Under the pieces are notes generated by a model, which had not been told where the DNA came from, did no database searches, and saw only the letters and a list, made by a program, of their open reading frames with translations. The translations under genes and the position numbers were made by a program. DNA of 64,000 nt from Maea johnstoni (Eukaryota > Annelida > Polychaeta > Spionida > Magelonidae), in the NCBI GenBank assembly GCA_963942565.1, contig OZ012685.1, positions 48,325,360-48,389,359 on the forward strand, written 5' to 3'. Shown one piece after another: positions 1 through 12,434 of this stretch (positions are counted from its first letter, which is position 1; each line of letters starts with the position of its first letter).

Positions 1-106
1 CAGGACTGAGATGTCACCATGGTCTGGCAGACTTTATAAAAAACCTCAAGACATATGTAAATCTATGCAAAGCCCTGGAGCTAGGTTTCACTGAGTCGGA
101 GAGTGT

Positions 107-517
107 GTGTAAAGTTCACACGGTGACCCAGTGCAGGTCATCGTTGCGGGATCATATGTTCGTGCTGTCATGGTTTCATGACCATCATCACTGCAACCCA
201 GGGTCTCAGCCAGAATTTAGAAACTAGGTGCTCAAAAATTAACAGTTGTAAAATTTGGGTGCATTTTATTTATTGAGGAGATCCCAATATATACTCCGAT
301 TAAAACCATAAACATATTTATATACTTAATTATTGAAATAAGTCATTATATATCGTTCTTACAATGCCATGGGTAATATATTGGGGTAGAAAATTCTATA
401 TATATACTTGAAATTGATAATACGATGTGTGTAAAGTTCATACAGTGACCCGGTGCAAGTCACTGTGGTGGAATCATATGTTCGTGCTGTCATGGTCTCA
501 TGATCTTCATCACTGCC
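107..517 (+). repeat. 90-bp direct duplication flanking a MITE remnant
   Basis: 107-196 and 427-516 are about 85-90% alike (GTGTGTAAAGTTCAC...GTCATGGT). Between them is a minus-strand GTCTTAGCC-family remnant (200-421). Confidence 0.75.
200..421 (-). mobile_element. GTCTTAGCC-family MITE, partial
   Basis: It starts GGGTCTCAGCCAGAATTTAG and keeps the AAACCATAAACAT core; the far terminus is lost. Confidence 0.7.
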
Positions 518-1017
518 AAACTAAACACCTCTGAGCATCACTTTTACCTGTGTAAATCACCTGTAATGATGATAATCTCATATTGTTAAATTTAGCTTCA
601 CCTGAAAAAAGTTGTTGGGAAAAGGATTTGTATAGATGACTGCTGCATGAAAGTTAAGCTTGACAGTTGCAGTAACCTTATATGCACAGTGTAATAAATC
701 CAGTGTGTAGAAATATGATATCCTTGAACAAAATGACTGAGATTTTAACTAGTTTTTTTTCTACTTTTTTAAGTCTCATGGCTCCAGACACAATCTAGAA
801 ATGTTAATCCTAGATATTGTGTAGACCAATGAGATCCTTTAACACAATGCCTGAGATTTTCTCTAGTTTTTTTCTTCTCTTTTTTTTTAATGTCTTCAGG
901 CTCCAGACCTGATCCAGAAATGCTAATCCTATACTCATCCTTAACTTCAACGTTTCACGTGAAAGTGAACAAGCGACTGGATAGGCTATTTCTAGCAGGC
1001 AGACCAATATATGCTTA

Positions 1018-1218
1018 TTAACCCTTATGCTGCCGCTGGCTAATATGGCCAATACAAAATAATGCAAAAAAACTGAAAAATGATTGATACCCTGTCATTT
1101 GAGTACTCATCTGAGAGTACTTAGGTAGAGCTATCTATAATGAATACCAAAATGACAGGGTTTAGTTAGTTTTCAAAAATCTTTGTGCCCTCGTGCTTTG
1201 GACGAACGTAGCCTCAGG
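1018..1218 (+). mobile_element. TTAA MITE family A
   Basis: Begins TTAACCCTTATGCTGC and shares the family core (GAGTACTCATCTGAGAGTAC, AATACCAA, ATGACAGGGTTTAG, GCTTTGGACGAA). TTAA target plus CCC termini is the piggyBac-type signature. The right terminus has decayed. Confidence 0.8.
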
Positions 1219-1244
1219 GAGGTAGACTTGCTACAAGTCTGTGG

Positions 1245-1718
1245 TAGGGATCCATACCGTTAAAATTATACGGTATGGTACGGGTACGGTATATTTTATA
1301 CGGTTCCAGTATTCTAACGGTATCGATACTGGTTACTTTCTTTACTTTGTCGATGTTTTCGAAATTCTGTCGCGCGCGTTAGTGCTTGGAAAAGTCTGGT
1401 GGGGCTGGACTAGCACCATGTAAAATACATAGCGTGGCCCTCTTCACACTTTTCCAAGTACTACTGCGCGCGTTAGTGTCTATCGTGGTGCAGTTAAAAT
1501 GGCGGCCGCCACTGGATGACGCGATCGCGATGTATTTTCCCGCTGATCCCGAGTCTCTGCACTCTTTTCCCCCTTGCCTGCTACATCAGCAGAGAGGCAT
1601 TTTTAATCATAGTACCGGTAAAAAAGTACCGACTACTTTTAATACGGTTTGACACCGGTATTTTTCGCCGTTGTATCAGTACCCTCACGGTACTGTCGTA
1701 CCGGTGTGGACCCCAGTA
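1245..1718. mobile_element. hAT-like non-autonomous element, 474 bp
   Basis: Perfect 8-bp target duplication GTCTGTGG at 1237-1244 and 1719-1726. Termini TAGGGATCCATACCG and the inverse of CGGTGTGGACCCCAGTA. Interior is rich in TACGGTA/TACCGGTA and GCGCGCGTTAGTG direct repeats; no transposase. Confidence 0.85.
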
Positions 1719-2093
1719 GTCTGTGGTATCTGGCTCTTTCCTTGGTCTCTCTGAGAGTGACATCAAACCTACCGTAAATTCTCAGTAATTTGGGAATCTT
1801 TTTGATAATTACAATTTTTGGGGGGTTCAGGGTGGCTCATGTCTTCTGAAAATACCTTGATGTTGTATGTTGTATCGGCAAGATTTAGCGCTAGGTTCAT
1901 ATTATGTGAAATCGCAACTGGCGATAGATCAAGAGTTACCAAGATTTCCCATGAATTATTTTGCAAAATAATAAGGGTGGCCCAAATTCTTTAAGGTGGT
2001 CTAAATTTCTGAGAATTTGCAGTTCTTAACAACCAGTATTGAGTATATATAGTGGTGGGGACATTATACCTAACTCAGCCTGAGAACCAGGCT

Positions 2094-2505
2094 AGGCCTT
2101 AGGCTGTATGACAGGATGAATATCATGTTGCACACATGATTAGGCCTAGTTAAAATTGGGGGAAGACATGACCTGGGTTGCCCTAGCCTACCTCCCAGGC
2201 CATATCTAGATATCATCCCGTGAGGATGGATGGCACTGCGATATACTTAAGAAGGGTAATTGGAAATACTGCCAGTACACCCCCCTCGTGTGGCATTTGG
2301 GTGAACTAAATGGCCAACAGTAAGCCACAGGCCATTATGTAGTATAGGTGCAGGCATAAATTTATGAATAATAAAGTAAAACACAGTTAGGCCTAGAAGT
2401 TAGGCTAGGGATGTATGCACTGTGCAGTGAGGGTGAATATCATGTTGCACACATGATCAGGCCTAGTTTTGGCTATGACATGACCTGGGTTGCCCGGCTC
2501 TCACC
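2094..2505 (+). repeat. Two diverged direct repeats of about 100 bp
   Basis: Both contain GAATATCATGTTGCACACAT then AGGCCTAGTT and GACATGACCTGGGTTGCCC, separated by about 190 bases. Confidence 0.75.
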
Positions 2506-2666
2506 AGTAGTACAGGTCATGACCTCAGACAGCTGATTTCCCCAGCAACAGACACAACACCCATACCTCAATCCATCATCCACATTCACAACATAAAATG
2601 CTCATGTGTATCATTAGTTGATATGATGCATACACAAAGTGACAAGGCAGTTGGCAGTGTTTACAT

Positions 2667-2696
2667 ACATCAAAGGTTTATTAACATAAACCTTTG
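2667..2696. repeat. Short perfect hairpin
   Basis: ATCAAAGGTTTA and TAAACCTTTGAT flank a 6-base loop. Confidence 0.7.
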
Positions 2697-2811
2697 ATAC
2701 ATGTAGTCATTATAGTTTTCTTCATAAGCTAAGTGGTAGTAGGGTAAGGTTACATCAAGTTGTAACTTAACTGGTTTAAGTAATCACATAAAGTTTAAAA
2801 TATCCTAATGC

Positions 2812-2970
<159 letters not shown>

Positions 2971-3272
2971 CTTATATGTGTGTGTATGTTAGGATATTTG
3001 TATGGAGAAAAACTAATAAGCACTATAATTTGTTAATGTCTGTTTAAAAAAATGACCTGTTTTATATGTTGACAGATTTCTTTTAAGTATTCAGGCGACT
3101 TAGGGTGTTTGTAAACTGATCTAATGATAATTGACTAAACCAGCTGGGCACACACAAGCTAGAGAAAACAGTATAGCCCTCATGGTGTTTTATTTTATCA
3201 CATATATGCCAGTACTCACACCTACACAGGGACATGGCCTGCTAGCTGCCTGGTCTGGTTATTTGGTCCATA

Positions 3273-3482
3273 TACTGTAAAACTGGTAATGTTTGCGTGT
3301 AGTAAATATTGCGTTTTTTTCATTTTCTCTTTTATGCGTGTTTTAATTAATGCGAATCTCCACCAATAAACAGAAGGGAAACAGAAGGGACAGATTTATG
3401 CGTGTTTTAATTATTGCGTCCTCATGCATTCGCATTAAAACGCAATAATTAAAATCACGCAATCATTACCAGTTTTACAGTA
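3273..3482. mobile_element. TIR element TACTGTAAAACTGG
   Basis: Inverted ends TACTGTAAAACTGGTAATG and CATTACCAGTTTTACAGTA bound about 210 bases with internal GCGTGTTTTAATTA repeats. A flanking TA would suit a Tc1/mariner-type MITE. Confidence 0.85.
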
Positions 3483-3931
3483 CTTAGTGGCAACATGAGG
3501 GAAATGTATACTCAGGCACCAGAGCCCAATCTCTCAACATACCTGATGATCTATCAACAGGGACATCATTTCTGAATCTGAATGCGTGGGAGGCAGGCTA
3601 CATAACAAGAATACCTGGGGCATATGTTTTGTTAGGAGACTTAGGTTTGAAAATGTCCTACATGAAAATAAAACTATATATTTTCTGAAAGACTTCAAAG
3701 AAGACCTCAGTATGTGTATCAAAGAAATATTCAACCCTCCACTATTTAAACCCAAACCTATAATATGATATAACCTATAATAACCTTGACACTATAATAC
3801 CGACAATATTTACTTTGATACGAGCCCACTACTGCATGGTCATGGCGCATTGACTCTAATCAGATAGCTTAATTGGCTCATTGCCAATTACACTTAATGG
3901 CAGCATCACTGGACCATCTTTACATCATCCC

Positions 3932-4068
3932 TTAAGCCTTCTAATTCTGAGGCTAATTTCGTTCAAAGCACAAGGACGCAAAGATTTTGATGGGTTTTAG
4001 TCATTTTTCAGGTATTTTTGCATAATTTTGTATTGAAAAAAAAATAGCTACCACCATGTAAGGGTTAA
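3932..4068 (-). mobile_element. TTAA MITE family A, internally deleted
   Basis: Both TTAA ends remain, but the middle (GAGTACTC region) is gone, leaving 137 bases. Confidence 0.75.
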
Positions 4069-4710
4069 GACTTTCATTAGGAGCCCAACGTACCTTTTGG
4101 AATTGAGATTCCTTCATTGTGAATTTGTGGGATCAAAGAAACAATTCAGGCTCAAAAAAAATTAATATTCAATTTTCTTGGAATATTACTGAAATGCTGG
4201 TTGTATGTCCAATGTAAAATACATATAAAACAGAATGCAGATCACAGGCTTACCATTCTAAACAAATATAAAGACAAGAGCTGGTGGACAGTGATTTCTA
4301 ATTCTGAACAAAATCAAGTGTCAGTTGGTTATATGTCTTTTTGAAATAAAAATCAGGAGCACCCATTGGGGGACTGCTCCAAAATTTAAAAAATATAAAA
4401 GTGAATGTATATTAACCGCCTGACAACAGTGTCAGGTTGCATAGAAGTATATCAAAGCCCATATCACTTTAATAGGAAAATTGGTAATCACAGTTTGTAC
4501 TTTTCATGAACTTTATAGGATAAATTATTGCCTGGCGTGTTTTTTATAGCCACGAGGTACGTCTGGGCAGCATATGCTAGTTATCTGAATAAATAACCTT
4601 GTTGACTTCAACTTCATTTTCCTGTGTATGCCAGACTGGTGATATAGATCGCTGATGCCTGGATCTTTACAGCTGGCATATTGTGCACTGTAAATAAAGT
4701 CCCCTCTTTT

Positions 4711-4998
4711 TCCTTATGCTATTGGTACCTAATTTGATCAATACAAAGTGATGCAAAGTTCCCTCTTTTTTCCCCACTTTCATTTTAATCCTTATGCTGC
4801 TGGTAACTAATTTGATCAATACAAAATCATGCAAAAAACCTGAAAAATGACTGAAACCCTGGCACATGGGTACTCATATGAGAGTACTCAGTGAGCGCTT
4901 AATCCCGTGAATACCAACATGACAGGGTTTCAAGAATCTTCGCTTCCTTGTGCTTTGGACGAAAGTAGCCTTAGCATTGAAAATATTAAAGGGTTATT
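4711..4998 (+). mobile_element. TTAA MITE family A with a duplicated left end
   Basis: A full copy from 4785, preceded at 4711-4759 by a second left end (CCTTATGCTATTGGTACC). Confidence 0.78.
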
Positions 4999-5240
4999 TC
5001 TCACTATGGGTTAGCCTCAAATGGAAGAAAAGGCGACTAGCAACACATCTTGAAAAAGATGGTTGAAAAATAGTGATGCATGATATTAAACCAAGAGGGT
5101 AGTGTGATTTATTGCAACCATGCAGGTAATAACTATCTGAATGACATATTACCAAACATGCAATCAGCCAATTTTAATAACTCATACCAGGTAGCACTCC
5201 TTGGTAACACATGGATGTACTGGTTAGAGCATGCTATGCA

Positions 5241-5550
5241 TGGTCTTAGCCAGCAGGGCGTCTGGGTGCCTTTTTGGACACCCAAACCCTTAAAAAGAGC
5301 CCCTCAGGTCACCCAATTTTTTTGTGTGGAATTTCTAAAAATCTCAATCTCAAGCTTATAATTGAATTTTTTCATCTCCTCATAATTCCCATGACACTGT
5401 TTAATCATATCATGCCTTATTTTAATGAATTTATACATGTTTATGATTGAAATATGAGTATATTGTGATCCCGCTTAAAAATTTGGACGCCCAAAAATTT
5501 TACAACTGCCGATTTTAGGCACCTAATTTCTAAATCCTGGCTAAGACACT
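5241..5550 (+). mobile_element. GTCTTAGCC-family MITE, full length
   Basis: About 310 bases with inverted ends GTCTTAGCCAG...CTGGCTAAGAC and core TTTGGACACCCAAACCC, CATGACA, GATTGAAATATGAGTAT. Confidence 0.88.
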
Positions 5551-5730
5551 GATGCTACGTACAACATACTAACTACTAGTAACTAGTAAGCACAGAATAT
5601 TGTAGGCAATAAAAATCTTTAATCAAATATTTCAGTAGACATTCATTGTAAAACAGAGACAACAATCAGACATATCAGCTCTGCTGCAGATCTATATGAA
5701 TATTATGTAACTTTGCCAAAACGAACACAA

Positions 5731-5930
5731 ATATTATAGATGGAAACCAATATTTGTACTTGACAAAAATCCTTTTATTGATAAATCTGTAGAAACAATA
5801 AAAGATGGTTGTTGATGTTTGTATTTGACAGGCATATTCTTATTGATAGACTTGTAGTCTAAACTATAAAAGATGGTTGTTATTGTTTGTATTACACAAA
5901 CCCATTCTTATTGATAAATAGGGGGAAAGG
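5731..5930 (+). repeat. Three diverged tandem units of about 68 bp
   Basis: AAAAGATGGTTGTTGATGTT recurs at about 5799 and 5867, with TTCTTATTGATA in each unit. Confidence 0.65.
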
Positions 5931-6043
5931 CGGGTTAAAGAGATATTCCCCCTTTCAGTTCATATAGTTTCGCAAAGGTGGAGAGCATATCATTATGATT
6001 TTGTACTGCCACATTGGTTTCTCAAGGGTCAGCATGCCACTGC

Positions 6044-6282
6044 TTAACCCATTCACACTCAGAGATCCCATAGAAAGTACCGTCTGCTACTTTCATACTT
6101 TTGAAAATATCTTTTGAATAAAGCAACAATTCACAAAATATTTGAAGGAGAGTGAACTTGTTTGACTTGTGATCAACATTTCTCCTTCACATGTTTTCAA
6201 GAAAATGTGTTTGTACTTTGTAAGTTAAATATTTCCAAAATAGTCAGGCCTCTTTTGGCTGCTCTGAGTGTTAATGGGTTAA
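6044..6282. mobile_element. TTAA MITE family E
   Basis: TTAACCCATTCACACTC ... GAGTGTTAATGGGTTAA, 239 bases, with core ATATTTGAAGGAGAG and AACATTTCTCCTTC. Confidence 0.88.
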
Positions 6283-7155
6283 TACCCTTAATAAAGAGTG
6301 TTTTCTGGGGGCAGGATCAAAGGGCCTTTAGAAGTTATAGACTGCATGGGCAAGTAAGCAAATGATTAGCCTAGTCCTAGGCCAAGAAAATTTATCACTT
6401 CTTTAATAACTCACCTAATGTTTATATACCATTCTAAACTGTCTACCCATATTTAGTTCTATATTGGCTCACCAGGCGGCCAGCAAGGGTCTATTTGGAT
6501 TTCTTGGCCTAGTCCCAAACTTGCTTTATGACCCTTGGGGAGTACTTACTTAATATGCAAGTAGGTGAACCCGCCCAGCAGGGGAGTTGGCATCAAACGA
6601 CCTGTTATCACAGCATTACAGCTGTTCCTGGAAATACAGGGTATTTATTGTTTTATATATATATATATGCTGAGCAGCCCTGTAAGTTCAGAGTAGCCGG
6701 CTGGCTCAGTGTGGCAGAGATAGGAGGGGCACTCAGAATGTCCACCCCTACCAAAACTCCAGTCAAGTATTCTCATCGACTGGCCCTTACTCCGTCAGCT
6801 AAAATTTTCTGTTTCGTATGTGGAAAGACAGAGGAATGAAAGAATTGCAGGAGGCAGCTTTGCTGTAACTCAGAAAAGACTGATGTCTGTAAATTCCTAG
6901 AGATTGCATTGGAAATAACAGTCACTGCAGCAACTATTGCATTGGCAGGGTACGAACTGCTTACAAGGGGGATGTGCTAACCCCCAAAGTTAAAAACCTT
7001 TGAGGAGTCTGTTTCAGAACAAAAAAAATACATTGGGGGTGGAGTGCATTGGGGTTGCTAATCATTGTGGAGGGGAAGGGGGGTAAACTTGGAAATCAAC
7101 AAGAAAAGTAATGCATTTAAATGAGTGTTCTCAAATCCAATCAGTAGTGTGTATA

Positions 7156-7651
7156 CAGTGGAACCTGTCAAATTGAACACCTGTGTACATTGAACACCTG
7201 CGTACATTGAACAATTTTTCATGTCCCGGCACACTCCCATCGAAAATCAATGATAGGCTACCTGGATACATTGAGCACCTGTCTACCTTGAACATTGAAC
7301 ACCAAATTTGTTCCCGCAGGCCACATTTAACCTGTCTACTTTGAACATTCTGCACTGATTTGAAATTTTTCACTAAAAATGAGGTAAAATGAGATATATA
7401 AGATTAACTGTTTTGTTAAGTGATATTTTTCAAATACTGAATATGTTAAGTTTTTAACTTAATTTTAGAAAGAAAGTGATGTAAAGGCATAGTAGATTTT
7501 GCGATAAAATGATCATGTTTCTCTAATTATCCTTGATTTTGTTTCTATTTCACCCGACCTCCAAATACTCAGAACCTGGATACATTGAACACCTGTGTAC
7601 ATTGAACACTTTTTCCTTTCCTGTGAGTGTTCAATGTAGACAGGTTCACTG
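7156..7651. mobile_element. Pogo-like MITE
   Basis: Ends CAGTGGAACCTGTC and GACAGGTTCACTG flanked by TA on both sides (7154-7155, 7652-7653). Internal subterminal repeats of ACATTGAACACCTG. The CAGTGGAACCT terminus is typical of pogo/Tigger relatives. Confidence 0.85.
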
Positions 7652-8016
7652 TATTTACCAAATATACTGAGGCTGACTTCCTATTAATTAAGCTTTTTTT
7701 TAAAATCTTGTGGGAGGGGCTCAGACAAGAAAGATATAGGGAGATACTCAAAATAAATTAAAACATGGGGGGTTTGACCCTAAGTTGAATGAACATGGGG
7801 GGAGGGGGTGTTACTCAATTTAAAAGAAAAAGAAATATTGTGGGGGGATTTTAAAATGCGGGCGGCTCCCTCCCTCTTTTTTCAATAACAGCCTTTAGGA
7901 ATGAAGAATTTATAGAATGTGATAGTTGTAGAAAGCCTCATGAACAAAGTAAGTCGCTGGGTCTAATAAAGTAAATTACTTGTGCTTTTGGGTAATTTGA
8001 CACTTACAGACTTAGT

Positions 8017-8242
8017 TTAACCCATTAATTACTAGTATATGAATTGTTGTCTGGCTCTATGATACATTTGACAATAACTTAGGAATTAAGAATGATTTTG
8101 CAAAATATTTGGTGAAGGGTTGTTGGTTATGTTCTGATTAACATTTCTTCTTTAATAAATATTTTCCTATTTATACTTAAGCTTCAAAGTTTCCATTAGA
8201 ATTGTCAGACTGTTTTAACCCCTATGAGTGATAATGGGTTAA
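8017..8242. mobile_element. TTAA MITE family E
   Basis: TTAACCCATTAATTAC ... GTGATAATGGGTTAA with family core. Confidence 0.8.
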
Positions 8243-8893
8243 AGTAATGATTTTTAGAATTATCATAAACAACCATGTTTTTTTCATTCTAAAATGGTTT
8301 TATTTGCCCGTTGTTTACATAACACTAACATTACAACTAGAAATAACTGCCGCAACTTGAAAATCTTTCAATTTTGCGTATCCAACACAATCCTTAGCAG
8401 TTTCTATATAGTTCTGCATCTTGCTCTCTAGATGTTTCACTGTGAGTAAACAGACTTTATACCTGTTTCGCAACTTAGCCCTCTAAGTTGATGCACAGGG
8501 CACTCTATGCATACTGCTAATGGGGTGTGAAAAATCATGAGTACCCTTATCTTAGTTTCCTTAGCAACCTATTGTCACCAGGGTGCTTCATGTGGGGATT
8601 CTGAATATCAATGAGTATAGCAAATTTGCTATACCCCTCCTATACCTTAAGCATAGGGAACATATCTAGGTCAATGTTTGGTACTAGTCTATGGTTCTGA
8701 CTGACCAGGGTGACCACTGGTGCCATCTATCAACAGCATCTTAAACTAACACCTAAATATTGAACAAAAGATAGGCCAGAACAGAGAAAAGCACAATATA
8801 AGTAAATCATAGACTAGGAGCTAGTCTAGCAAATGATGTGTGGTCCCGAAAACCTCCAGTTCACCTTGCAGCATGTAGCAATATAGGCCATAC

Positions 8894-9102
8894 TTAACCC
8901 TTCCAATGCTGAGGCTATGTTCCTCCAAAGCACAAGGACGCAAAGATTTTCAAAAACCATCTAAACCCTGACATATTGGTACTCACTGGATAGCTCTCGC
9001 TGAATACTCTCAGATGAGTACCCATTTGTCAGGGTTTCAATCATTTTCTAGCCTTTTTGCATCATATTGTATCAATTGACCAAATTAACTGCAAGCAGTA
9101 GA
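8894..9102 (-). mobile_element. TTAA MITE family A
   Basis: TTAACCCTTCCAATGCTGAGG through CATATTGTATCAATTGACC; right end degenerate. Confidence 0.8.
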
Positions 9103-9264
9103 ACCTATTGACTGCATACCCTTAATAAAGAGTGTTTTCTGGGGCAGGATCAAAAGGCCCTTAGAACTTATAGACTGCATGGGCATTTAAGCAAATGATG
9201 TGTGGTCCCAGAAACCTCTAGCTCACCTTACAGCATGTAGCAATATAGGCCATATTTAATAGAT

Positions 9265-9950
9265 CCAGCCGCTAAGCACATAACCCACATGAATCTAATA
9301 GTGGCTCTGAGAATGCAATATACAGAACAGCACTTGCTGAATTACCAACCATGCCATACGTCAGTTTGGCGTGTTAAAGGAATACCATATTAGGAAGGTG
9401 CAAGACTCAAAAGAGGATGACAATGCCATTGTCTTGTTGTGAAAGGTTGTCTCCATGTTCACATAACAGCATGTTTTCTCTTGCAGTGGCTTAGACATGA
9501 CCCACATAACTCCTATTGGACAAACCTAACAGCGACTCTGTGAATGCAATATAATACTGAGCAACACTGGTTTAATTAGCAACCATGCTAGAGATCGGTT
9601 CGGAGTGTTAAAAGAACACCTTATTAGGTAGGGGCAAGCCCCAAAGAGAGGATGACAATGCCATTGTCTTGTTGTGAAAAGTTGTCACCATGTTTACAAA
9701 ACCACATGTTTTTCCTAGCAGTGGCTGAGACATGACCCACATAACTCCTATTGGACAAACCTAACAGCGATATAATACCCAACAACACTTGTTAAATTAC
9801 CAACCATGCCATAGGCAGGGGATTAGAGGAATACCATTATGATATTAGGAAGGTGAAAAGAGGGGGACAATGTCATCTCCTTCATGTTGTGAAAGGTTGT
9901 CACCACATTCACATTACAGCATGTTTTTCCTTGCAATGGCTGAGACACCA
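9265..9950 (+). repeat. Three tandem units of about 230-245 bp
   Basis: Each unit has GACCCACATAACTCCTATTGG-like DNA, ACCAACCATGCC and GACAATGCCATTGTCTTGTT then GTGAAAGGTTGTC. Diverged and unequal in length; no coding sense. Confidence 0.8.
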
Positions 9951-10021
9951 GAGTAGTGGTTCGTGTGCAAAGAGTGTCGGCCGGCAAAAAATCAATATTC
10001 CTGCCTATTCGCCCAGGCCCG

Positions 10022-10500
10022 CAGTAAATCATTGTCACATGCTGCCTTATGCATGCACTAACACACACAGAGTTCAAGACTCTCTCAGCCTAAACGTGGG
10101 CCATGCTGGTTTAAAGTAACCGTGGAAAGGATTAAAACAAGCCCAAGCTCTTCATGTCAAATATTATTAGAGAATACATGTATCCTAAGATTGTTTCGGT
10201 CTTGATTCTTTAAATCATTGTCACATGCTGCCTTATATGTGTGGCATGCTGGTTTATAGTAGCAGTGGAAAGGATTAAAACAAACCCTCTGCTCTTCATG
10301 TCAGATATGATTAGAGAATACATGTATCCTAAGATTGTTTAGTTCTGGATTCTTTAAATCATTGTCACTGCCATATTCATCTACTAAACACACACAGCTA
10401 GACAATTAAAATGCCTTTCGGCTTAAAGATGTGGCATAATGGTTTGTAATAGCCACGGAAAGCATTAAACAAAGACAAATGTCAATTATGATTAGGGTGC
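10022..10500 (+). repeat. Three tandem units of about 150-185 bp
   Basis: Each begins AAATCATTGTCAC and contains GTGGCATGCTGGTTT, GGAAAGGATTAAAAC and, in the first two, ACATGTATCCTAAGATTG. Confidence 0.8.
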
Positions 10501-10804
10501 TATCTACTAGCTCGAATGATCATCATAGGCTGATGATACACCCGTTACTACCCGAGTAGCTTAAGGTTCTTGCTACGATACCTACAACTTACAAGTGATG
10601 TGCACATTGGAATGGCATTGTCATTATCATTACTTTTATGTAAGGATAATAAATAGTCTATACACAGGATTTACCTGTGGAGATTATAAGAGTGTGTTTG
10701 TTTTTCAGGATTTACAACCTAAGCATTTTAAGGCTAGAGTCATAATATAGCACAGCAAGAATTAAACCTGGGAGCAGGAAAAAATATTCTTTTTTAAAAA
10801 AACA

Positions 10805-11021
10805 TTAAGCCCTTATGCTGCTGGTGGCTAATTTGGCCAATACAAAATGACTCAAAAACCTGAAAAAAGATTGAAACCCTGGCACATTGGTATTCATCTG
10901 AGAGTACTCAATGAGAGCTTTCCAATGAATACCAACATGACAGGATTTAGATGATTTTCAAATTTTTTGAGTTCTTGTGCCTTGGACGAAAGTAGTGAAG
11001 TCTCAGCATTGGAAGGATTAA
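10805..11021 (+). mobile_element. TTAA MITE family A, full length
   Basis: TTAAGCCCTTATGCTGCTGG to GCATTGGAAGGATTAA, 217 bases. Confidence 0.85.
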
Positions 11022-12221
11022 TGAGGTCCTCCAGCTGCATAAGATTTTGGGTGGGGCTATGACGATTTGAGAACCAGAAATCGTGTGGTCTCCCCGAGTT
11101 TTTAGCTGAAACCTGACCCGAGTTTGCGATAAGTTCCCCTGCACATCATGAGAGTTATAAAATGTGAACTTAAAAGTGCCTGCTGGTGAAGATACATTCA
11201 ATGACATGTGCATGATGACAACATACAAAAAAGACACACCACTTTTTTAAGGGTTTTTGTGTGCCAGATGGAAGGATCTGTCAATATAATTGACAGATGG
11301 AGGATTTGTTCTTATCATTCTCGACAATCATTGCTGTCATACAGCCACTAACCTTTCATCATATATACTTATTTACTAGATGGAAAATGTTATAATATAT
11401 ATAGGTATATATAGTTATAATGAGGTCTTTGTATATTAAATCCTGAATCCTGGTATATTTGTGACAACTCATGCAAGTTTTTATTTCTTATAAAAAAACA
11501 TTCTAATGTGAATCAATGATCGGTAAACAGATTTCAAGCAACGCCCTTTCAGATTTAAGAGAAGCAAGGTTGGTTAAATTTTCACAAAAAAACTCAGAAC
11601 ATGCATGCAATTCTACATATCAAAACGAGGGAGACTTTTAATGGCTAAGGGCAATAGGTTGAAATTTACCTATGAATGGCCTATAGTATTAGTGCACACC
11701 ATCACTCTGTATGGAGGCTATATATTTATCACCCTTCGTCACACACAGAAATTGTCCTAGATGTTCTTTTTGGCTGAGCAGACAAGCGGCCCAGTCAGGT
11801 CACGCTCGTAAATAACGACAAATACTCCAACATATATGTCAGCAATGACGTCAGACTCGCTACGTCACAACTGCTACATATTACCATCCGCCCACTAAAA
11901 ATGCACCCATGAACTTTATCTGGAATCATTCATCAAATTTATTCCGAGAAGAGAAAAAAACATTTTCAGTTTAAAAGCTTTTAAGGGTAGTTTGATAAAT
12001 GACAGAACCCTTATTTTATACACTTCCATGGATGGTTGAACTTAATTCATGGGCCGCAACTTGTTTTTGTGTACCCAGTTTTCAGGCAAACACTTTCTGG
12101 GTCAGACATCAGCTGATCTGAAGTTTTACAGGGACGTAAGAGTAATGTGAGAGCCAGGTTAGAGTGCACCATCCCAAACCACAGATAAGATGAATACACA
12201 CAATGAACACACAATAAATAC

Positions 12222-12225
<4 letters not shown>

Positions 12226-12310
<85 letters not shown>
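12226..12310. repeat. (TA)n microsatellite
   Basis: About 84 bases of pure TA. Confidence 0.98.
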
Positions 12311-12311
<1 letters not shown>

Positions 12312-12434
12312 TGAAATTAAAAATGCTAACTAGTATTACGCATTTCAACAAAGAATTTTACAAGGGTGGTGAAATTAAAGTTTGATTGCTGTTTTAATGT
12401 TCTTTTACGTCTCTGCTCTTGAATGGTCCCAAAA

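Larger units (their letters stand above)
6283..9262 (+). repeat. Dispersed 150-bp repeat, three copies
   Basis: ACCCTTAATAAAGAGTGTTT...GACTGCATGGGCA occurs at about 6283-6365 and 9108-9190; its continuation AAATGATGTGTGGTCCC...ATATAGGCCATA occurs at about 8831-8894 and 9195-9257. Confidence 0.75.

Noticed and set aside
107-517. LTR-like direct repeats bounding a small element
   Set aside because: The enclosed DNA is a MITE remnant and repeats lack LTR end signatures; a local duplication is simpler.
9823-10119. Overlapping ORFs of 84-88 residues on both strands
   Set aside because: They lie in diverged tandem repeats, with no splice context or domain.
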